DNA of 39,019 nucleotides, from the NCBI GenBank assembly GCA_012840485.1, contig DULG01000062.1, positions 1-39,019 on the forward strand, given 5' to 3'. The notes beneath the pieces are model-generated. The model searched no databases. It was given only the letters and a program-made list of their open reading frames with translations, and had not been told where the DNA came from. Positions 34,390 through 39,019 of this stretch are shown one piece after another; positions within the stretch are counted from its first letter, which is position 1, and each line of letters starts with the position of its first letter. A program made the position numbers and the translations under genes. This DNA is from Clostridia bacterium. Its GTDB lineage: Bacteria > Bacillota > Thermoanaerobacteria > Thermoanaerobacterales > Thermoanaerobacteraceae.

Positions 34390-35275
34390 AAAAGAAGAAT
34401 TTGAAATCTTACTCAGTCAAACTTTAAAAGAAAAAGCCGAAAAAATTCAGTTTGATGAAGATTTAATTGCAAATATAAAAGAAAGAATACTTTTAAATAA
34501 AAAAGGAGGAGATATTGTAATGAGATTAAAGATTATGCCTTTATGGAAAAAAGCTGTTGCTGCAGTTGTCATTACAGCTTTAACAATGGGAATTGCTTTA
34601 GGAGTATCTCCATCGGCAAGAGCAATGGCAAGTGACACCTTTATAAAATTTGGAAAAATAATGATGAGAGTAGTAGAGGAAGGAAAAGACTTTATAGTAT
34701 TAAAAGGCACAGATGAGAAAGGACATGAGATGAATATAGAAATGAGGAAAATTGAAGCTGGAGATAAAAATGCTCCTGTAGAAGCATTGCCACAACCAAA
34801 GAAATTCTCATCAATAGAAGAAGCAGAAAAATACCTTGGAATACCAATAAAACTCCCTTCATACCTTCCTGAAGGATATAAATTACACACTATGATGGGA
34901 GATAAATATTATCATAAAAGCTTAGGAAAAGAAGGTAAAAATTTTACAGCAGTATTTATAAATGAACAAAATAATCAGATAAAAACCATAAGTTATAACA
35001 TACATCCATCACCCATTCCCCTTTCTACTTTTACAAGCCATGCAACAAAAGTAGAAGAGGTCAATATAAATGGTATTACTGGTTACTGGATAGAAGAAGA
35101 ATTTATTGGACTTTCCTCTAGCGAAAATGAAAATTCTGATAAGAAATTAAGTGAAAGAATAGGAACAGTAAAACACTATCACCTTTACTGGCAGTCTAAT
35201 GGTATGACATATGGTCTGAACGGTCAAAATCTTACAAAAGAAGAGGCAGTGAAAATAGCAGAGTCAATCAAGTAA
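34382..35275 (+). CDS. DUF4367 anti-sigma-like membrane protein
   Basis: This 297-residue protein is likely the anti-sigma partner of the ECF factor. The cytoplasmic N-terminus (about 1-50) is helical and ends at a transmembrane helix at about 57-75 (VAAVVITALTMGIALGV). The outer part is a DUF4367 domain: SIEEAEKYLGIPIKLPSYLP, GITGYWIEEEF and a final YHLYWQSNGMTYGLNG. AGGAGG lies 8 bases before the ATG. A second strong site, AAGGAGGAG, lies inside the gene before M47 (ATG at 34520), just ahead of the membrane helix, so a shorter form without the sigma-binding segment could be made. A strong terminator follows the stop. Confidence 0.8.
   Translation: MNKKEEFEILLSQTLKEKAEKIQFDEDLIANIKERILLNKKGGDIVMRLKIMPLWKKAVAAVVITALTMGIALGVSPSARAMASDTFIKFGKIMMRVVEEGKDFIVLKGTDEKGHEMNIEMRKIEAGDKNAPVEALPQPKKFSSIEEAEKYLGIPIKLPSYLPEGYKLHTMMGDKYYHKSLGKEGKNFTAVFINEQNNQIKTISYNIHPSPIPLSTFTSHATKVEEVNINGITGYWIEEEFIGLSSSENENSDKKLSERIGTVKHYHLYWQSNGMTYGLNGQNLTKEEAVKIAESIK
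34504..34522 (+). promoter_or_regulatory. Internal ribosome site in the DUF4367 gene
   Basis: aggagg at 34504-34509 is followed after about ten bases by an in-frame ATG at 34520 (M47). It is as good as the site at the annotated start and would give a 251-residue protein beginning just before the transmembrane helix. Confidence 0.45.
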
Positions 35276-35282
35276 AACTCTC

Positions 35283-35324
35283 CTGCCTAGAAAGCTTATT
35301 ATAAAGCTTTCTAGGCAGTTTATT
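35283..35324 (+). terminator. Strong intrinsic terminator of the second sigma operon
   Basis: A perfect 15-bp stem (ctgcctagaaagctt, 35283-35297; complement at 35304-35318) closes a six-base loop and is followed by TTTATTTTATC. It lies eight bases past the DUF4367 stop. Confidence 0.85.
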
Positions 35325-35343
35325 TTATCTAAAATTATTTTAT

Positions 35344-35371
35344 GGAACATTTAATGATGTAATTCGTCTAA
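35344..35371 (+). promoter_or_regulatory. Putative ECF promoter of the serpin gene
   Basis: GGAACAT (35344-35350), 16 bases, TCTAA (35367-35371), with the same spacing as before the ECF sigma operon. It can also be read as TGGAAC-N16-CGTC, close to the Bacillus SigM/SigW/SigX consensus. It sits between a strong terminator and the serpin ribosome site. Confidence 0.5.
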
Positions 35372-35407
35372 CTTAGTAGAAGAACACAGGAGAGGGTGAT
35401 ATTTATC

Positions 35408-36682
35408 ATGGAAATTTTAAAACTCAAAAAGCTTTTTAAAGTACTACTCAGCATCATAATATTCATTGCAATGTTAATGAATATAACAGGATGTTCCTTT
35501 TCCACCTCAAAAGTTCAAGCTGCAAATTTGATGGAAGGAATAAAAGCAAATCCAGTAAGTGAAAAAAACATAGATGAAAAGTTTATCTATAACACAGCCG
35601 ACTTTTCAATTGAACTTTTCAAAAATTCAATTGATGACAAGGAAAATTCCCTAATCTCTCCCCTTTCAGCGATGCTGGCATTAGCTATGACAGCAAACGG
35701 AGCAGATAATGAAACTCTTGCACAAATGGAAAAAGCACTGGGAAAAGACATTTCCATTGAAGATTTAAACAAATACCTGTACACGTATATGAAAAAGCTT
35801 CCCAATGAAGAAAAATCAAAATTAACTATCGCCAATTCAATATGGTTCAAAGAAAATGATTTTATGCCCTCTAAAGATTTTCTTCAGATAATTGCAGATT
35901 ACTATAAAGCCGATATTTTTAAAGCTGCTTTTGACAGCAGTACAGTAAGTGACATAAACAACTGGGTAAAATCGAAAACAAATGGAATGATTGACAAAAT
36001 ATTGAACAAAATTGCCCCAGAAGATGTCATGTATCTGATTAATGCTGTTACTTTTGATGCAGAATGGGAAACAGTATATGAAAAGCACAATATATATAAA
36101 GATGTATTTACTGATATAAACGGAAATAAACAGAAAGCTGAATTCATGAGGTCGGAGGAAAATTTTTATATTGAAGATAAAAATGCAATTGGTTTTATCA
36201 AACCCTACGCAAAAAAACATTACAGTTTTGTAGCCATTCTCCCTAATGAAAATATATCAGTGAATGAATATATTAAAACACTCACGGGAGAAAAGTTTAT
36301 AAATTTGATCAAAAATGCAAAAATAACTTTGGTACATGCATCTCTTCCAAAATTTAAGTATGACTATGAAATCAACCTTAATAGTACCTTAGAATCCCTC
36401 GAAATGAAGGACGCTTTTTCACCAGAAAAGGCAAACTTTACTAAACTAGGAACTTCTTCTGTCGGTAATATTTTTATATCAGAAGTCCTTCACAAAACCT
36501 TTATATCTGTTGATGAAAAAGGAACAAAGGCAGGAGCTGTAACATCAGTCGATATGACGTCCACAGGAATGCCAGTAAATCCTAAAATAGTAAAATTAGA
36601 TAGACCTTTTGTATATGCAATTATTGACAATAAGACAAATTTACCTATTTTCATTGGCACAGTGATGAGTATAAAAGATTGA
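35408..36682 (+). CDS. Serpin-family serine protease inhibitor, lipoprotein
   Basis: This 424-residue protein is a serpin. It begins with a lipoprotein signal: a hydrophobic helix then NITGC, whose Cys would be lipidated, so the inhibitor is probably tethered outside the membrane. The serpin core shows FSIELFKNSIDDKENSLISP (fold start), LANAVTF-like strand segments such as YLINAVTFDAEWETVYEKHN, and LPKFKYDYEINLNSTLESLE. The reactive-loop hinge DEKGTKAGAVTSVDM (EKGT then small residues) fits an inhibitory serpin, and RPFVYAIIDNKTNLPIFIGTV closes it. Serpins of this group, such as tengpin, are known from Thermoanaerobacter-type thermophiles. The ATG has GGGTGAT seven bases upstream. It follows the second sigma module and has a matching ECF-like promoter. 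Confidence 0.93.
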   Translation: MEILKLKKLFKVLLSIIIFIAMLMNITGCSFSTSKVQAANLMEGIKANPVSEKNIDEKFIYNTADFSIELFKNSIDDKENSLISPLSAMLALAMTANGADNETLAQMEKALGKDISIEDLNKYLYTYMKKLPNEEKSKLTIANSIWFKENDFMPSKDFLQIIADYYKADIFKAAFDSSTVSDINNWVKSKTNGMIDKILNKIAPEDVMYLINAVTFDAEWETVYEKHNIYKDVFTDINGNKQKAEFMRSEENFYIEDKNAIGFIKPYAKKHYSFVAILPNENISVNEYIKTLTGEKFINLIKNAKITLVHASLPKFKYDYEINLNSTLESLEMKDAFSPEKANFTKLGTSSVGNIFISEVLHKTFISVDEKGTKAGAVTSVDMTSTGMPVNPKIVKLDRPFVYAIIDNKTNLPIFIGTVMSIKD

Positions 36683-36694
36683 AATAATTAATAT

Positions 36695-36731
36695 TAATGA
36701 GGGTTTAAGCAATTGCTTAACTCCTCTCATT
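36695..36731. terminator. Terminator between convergent serpin and transglutaminase genes
   Basis: aatgag(gg)tttaagcaa and ttgcttaa(ct)cctctcatt pair with small bulges. The stem lies between the two stop codons and overlaps the stop of the minus-strand gene, so it may serve both directions. Confidence 0.55.
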
Positions 36732-37800
36732 TATAATCAAAATATCTTTCTGAAAATTTTTCTTTGTCCCACTTATGGTCTTTTTCTATCTGTTTCTCTG
36801 TTAGGTTAAAATAAGTATACATCACTTTATCTCCTCTGTCAGGAACTGGGTCATCCCATGTAACATCTATATAGCGGATCTCTCCATTAATCTTTACCAT
36901 ACTCCATGCATGAGGCACTGCTTTTCCATTGCGTATACCAGTTCCTGAAACTCCAATACTCTCTAATCCAGCCATATTTGCCAGCAAATTAAAAGCAGCA
37001 GTATAGCCCTGACACACTCCTACTCCTTTTATCAATACTCCATAAGCGGTAAAAGACTCTATGGGAATTGTATTGTTAATATAATTTTTGTAGTCATATT
37101 TTGTGTGTTTGACTATATAATCATGAATGGCTTTAGCCTTTTGCAATTCATTCATACCAGGAGTTATTATTTTAGAAATTATCTCTTTCGCTTTTGATTC
37201 TGTTTCATTTTTCATCTGTTCTATTTCTTCTCTTGAGTAAAAATAATTAAAACTAATCGTTATTTTACTTAAGCCAGTGTTATAGCTTACAACTGAGACA
37301 GTCCATTTATCTGTATATCCCAGGTCGGGATGCTGTGAAAGAACTAATTTAGCAGTATCAGATATACGCTTTATAACCTCTTCACTTGTGTAATTACTTC
37401 CTATAGATTCGTAGAAAGAAGGGGTCGCAATAAACGTTACTTCACCTTCTGTTTTACTAAGAGCATGTTTTATAACAAGGTACAAATCTTTTTCACTATT
37501 AACTGAAGTTAATTTATCAAAGGAAGTATCTTGTAAAGAATTTTTCAAAGGAGGTATTTCATCTGTAGTAGTCTTACTTCTAAAATCAATTATTAAACGC
37601 CCATTATCCCATATTATTCTATTTTCCAAAGCAGCCTGTAGATTTGATAAAAACTCTGTTACAGATTTTGAATTAATAAATTTATTTTCAGCCAAAGAAA
37701 TTTTTTCTTTAAAGGCTGTCACTAAATTTTTAGAATCAAAATTTAAAAACACTGCAAATATTACTGCAATTAATAACAACCAAAAGACATTTTTACGCAA
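36727..37800 (-). CDS. Transglutaminase-like cysteine protease-fold protein
   Basis: This 357-residue protein has an N-terminal membrane anchor or signal segment (VFWLLLIAVIFAVFLNFDS). A C-terminal transglutaminase-like domain carries the triad: C263 in GVGVCQGYTAAF, H297 in VPHAWSMV and D312 in RYIDVTWDDP. The ~200 residues between are a helical and beta region of no clear family. Members of this group act on peptide or isopeptide bonds outside the cell; the substrate is unknown. The TTG at 37800 is used as start because AGGGGGT lies six bases upstream. A TGG-TATAAT extended -10 box is at 37864-37856. A small hairpin (CCTAAA/TTTAGG) overlaps the ribosome site. Confidence 0.85.
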   Translation of the reverse strand: MRKNVFWLLLIAVIFAVFLNFDSKNLVTAFKEKISLAENKFINSKSVTEFLSNLQAALENRIIWDNGRLIIDFRSKTTTDEIPPLKNSLQDTSFDKLTSVNSEKDLYLVIKHALSKTEGEVTFIATPSFYESIGSNYTSEEVIKRISDTAKLVLSQHPDLGYTDKWTVSVVSYNTGLSKITISFNYFYSREEIEQMKNETESKAKEIISKIITPGMNELQKAKAIHDYIVKHTKYDYKNYINNTIPIESFTAYGVLIKGVGVCQGYTAAFNLLANMAGLESIGVSGTGIRNGKAVPHAWSMVKINGEIRYIDVTWDDPVPDRGDKVMYTYFNLTEKQIEKDHKWDKEKFSERYFDYK

Positions 37801-37810
37801 TTTTGTACCC

Positions 37811-37829
37811 CCTAAATTTTTTCTTTAGG
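37811..37829 (-). promoter_or_regulatory. Hairpin overlapping the transglutaminase ribosome site
   Basis: On the transcript CCTAAA pairs with TTTAGG over a 7-base loop of mostly A, and the second arm runs into the AGGGGGT ribosome site. The stem is weak (6 bp). It could lower translation or be chance. Confidence 0.25.
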
Positions 37830-37911
37830 AGCTTATTCTAAATCTTACTGCTTCAATTATACCATACAAAAAATTTTTTATGAATAAATCTAGAAAAGAA
37901 GATGCAAATTA

Positions 37912-37941
37912 TTGACGAAAGCTTGTTTTGTATGCTATAAT
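37912..37941 (+). promoter_or_regulatory. Sigma-A-type promoter of tRNA-Trp
   Basis: TTGACG (37912-37917), 18-base spacer, TATAAT (37936-37941) with TGC just before it, an extended -10. It lies 11 bases before the tRNA, as expected for a stable RNA gene. Confidence 0.8.
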
Positions 37942-37952
37942 AAAAATCGCAC

Positions 37953-38028
<76 letters not shown>

Positions 38029-38035
38029 TAAAAAT

Positions 38036-38056
38036 AAAGGCTTTTAGCCTTTCAGA
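38036..38056 (+). terminator. Short terminator-like hairpin after tRNA-Trp
   Basis: aaaggct (38036-38042) and agccttt (38046-38052) form a 7-bp stem with a three-base loop. It has little T tract after it, so it is weaker than the hairpin at 38074-38110. Confidence 0.4.
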
Positions 38057-38073
38057 CTGTTGACAAAATATCG

Positions 38074-38110
38074 GGAACCCGTTATTATGAGAAGGGTTCC
38101 TTGTTTTTTT
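38074..38110 (+). terminator. Terminator hairpin at the IS left end
   Basis: ggaaccc (38074-38080) and gggttcc (38094-38100) form a perfect 7-bp stem, followed by TTGTTTTTTT. It can end tRNA transcription. If the IS starts near 38054, it may instead belong to the element and shield the transposase from outside transcription. Confidence 0.65.
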
Positions 38111-38139
38111 ATGAAGCAAAAGAGGAGAGGAGAAGAAAG

Positions 38140-39019
38140 ATGTTATCAAAGAAACAGGATGTCAGACATCAAATAGAATTTGTAAGCATAGATCAGTTAG
38201 TTTCAAAAGATCACCTTTTAAGGAAGATAGAAAGAGTTATAGATTTTAGTTTCATATATGATTTAGTAAAAGACAAATATTCCGAAGATCATGGCAGGCC
38301 AAGCATAGATCCAGTAGTATTAATAAAAATCCTGTTTATTCAGTATCTTTTTGGCATACCCTCAATAAGGAGGACAATATCAGAGATAAAAACAAATGTG
38401 GCATATAGGTGGTTTTTAGGGTATGGGCTAACAGAAGAAATACCTCATTTTTCAACATTTAGCCAGAATTACATAAGAAGATTCAAAGGGGCAGACATAT
38501 TTGAGAAAATATTTACGAAGATTTTAGAAGAAGCAATAAGACATGGGTTAGTAAATGCGGAGGAAGTATTCATAGATTCAACCCATGTAAAAGCAAGTGC
38601 CAACAAGAAAAAATATACAAAAGAAATAATAGAAAAAGAAGCCAGAACTTATCAAGAAAAACTAGAAGGAGAAATAAACAAAGATAGAGAAGCTCATGGT
38701 AAAAAGCTATTAAAGAAAATCAAGACAATAAAGACGAAAGAAGTGAAAGTAAGCAAAACAGACCCAGATAGCGGAATGTTAAACAAAAATGAAAAAGAAA
38801 AATGTTTTGCATATTCCTTTCACACAGCCTGCGATAAAAATGGATTTGTATTAGGAGTAAAAGTTGAAGCTGCAAATGTCCACGACAGTGTAATGTTTCA
38901 AGAAGTATTAGAAGAAGTTGAAAAGAGAGTAGGAAAACCAAAAGCAATAGCAGTAGACGCAGGCTATAAAAATCCGTACATATTAAAGACAATATTTGAT
39001 AAAGAAATAATACCGGCAG
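38140..39019 (+). CDS. IS1182-family transposase, N-terminal part
   Basis: The frame is open to the window end and encodes 293 residues, so the protein is truncated only by the window edge. The N-terminal DUF772 domain is clear: IDQLVSKDHLLRKIERVIDF, then GRPSIDPVVLIKILFIQYLF, then RWFLGYGLTEEIPHFSTFSQ. The DDE catalytic region starts with VFIDSTHVKASA (D146) and continues with AVDAGYKNPYIL (D273); the Glu would be beyond the edge. Members are usually about 450-480 residues. The ATG at 38140 has AGAGGAGAGGAGAAG upstream. I see no stop or frameshift in the visible part, so it may be active. Confidence 0.85.
   Translation, partial: MLSKKQDVRHQIEFVSIDQLVSKDHLLRKIERVIDFSFIYDLVKDKYSEDHGRPSIDPVVLIKILFIQYLFGIPSIRRTISEIKTNVAYRWFLGYGLTEEIPHFSTFSQNYIRRFKGADIFEKIFTKILEEAIRHGLVNAEEVFIDSTHVKASANKKKYTKEIIEKEARTYQEKLEGEINKDREAHGKKLLKKIKTIKTKEVKVSKTDPDSGMLNKNEKEKCFAYSFHTACDKNGFVLGVKVEAANVHDSVMFQEVLEEVEKRVGKPKAIAVDAGYKNPYILKTIFDKEIIPA

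Larger units (their letters stand above)
38054..39019 (+). mobile_element. IS1182-type insertion sequence, 5' part
   Basis: The element begins somewhere between the tRNA end and the transposase ATG, probably near the agactgttgacaaaata word at 38054-38070. That left border is a guess because the right end and its inverted repeat are outside the window. It carries one transposase frame. Confidence 0.6.

Noticed and set aside
34447-34890. Minus-strand frame inside the DUF4367 gene
   Set aside because: It is antisense to a gene with two good ribosome sites, a membrane helix and a family domain, and has no site of its own.
35837-36220. Minus-strand open frames inside the serpin gene
   Set aside because: They lie antisense to a well-supported serpin and read as Phe/Ile/Tyr-rich nonsense.

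Overview
The window is AT-rich DNA that fits a thermophilic, low-GC Firmicute of the Thermoanaerobacter/Caldanaerobacter group. That placement is an inference from gene content and style: a lipoprotein serpin of the 'tengpin' type, lspA-rluD, strong GGAGG ribosome sites with frequent TTG/GTG starts, and a dispersed GC-rich palindrome. No sequence search was run.

Layout. (1) 1-3.4 kb is ordinary chromosome: an AIR-synthase/HypE-like protein, a GC-rich palindromic element, then rluD-lspA and a GNAT acetyltransferase on the minus strand. (2) 3.5-27.9 kb is a defence island with every gene on the minus strand. In transcription order from the right it holds: a six-gene type III-C-like CRISPR effector operon (cmr1, cmr6-like, csx11/cas10, a Csm3/Cmr4-like cas7, cmr5-like, a RAMP protein); an unrecognised one-helix membrane protein; an Mrr-type restriction enzyme; a four-gene operon (SNF2-type helicase, DUF4391 protein, type III Mod methylase, type III Res helicase-nuclease); a McrB/McrC-like pair; and a YgjP-type zinc peptidase. 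No CRISPR array, cas1, cas2, cas6 or CARF-domain gene is visible. (3) 28-31.9 kb returns to housekeeping genes on the minus strand: a 53-residue small protein, mscL, a DUF2207 membrane protein, a TauE/SafE permease and a nitroreductase. (4) 32.1-36.7 kb on the plus strand carries two sigma/anti-sigma modules followed by a lipoprotein serpin. (5) 36.7-39 kb has a transglutaminase-like protein (minus), tRNA-Trp(CCA) with its own promoter, and the 5' part of an IS1182-type transposase that runs off the end.

The most interesting content is the CRISPR effector. Its Cas10 homologue (Csx11) seems to have lost both enzymatic centres: the HD pair reads F-N, and no GGDD is present in the palm. The Cas7-type backbone subunit keeps the Asp expected for target-RNA cleavage (D33). 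Read literally, this is a type III complex that can cut RNA but makes neither DNA breaks nor cyclic oligoadenylate.

A second point is regulatory. The promoter regions of the second ECF sigma operon and of the downstream serpin share the pattern GGAAC(T/A)T-N16-TCT(T/A)A. This suggests an autoregulated ECF factor that also drives the serpin.
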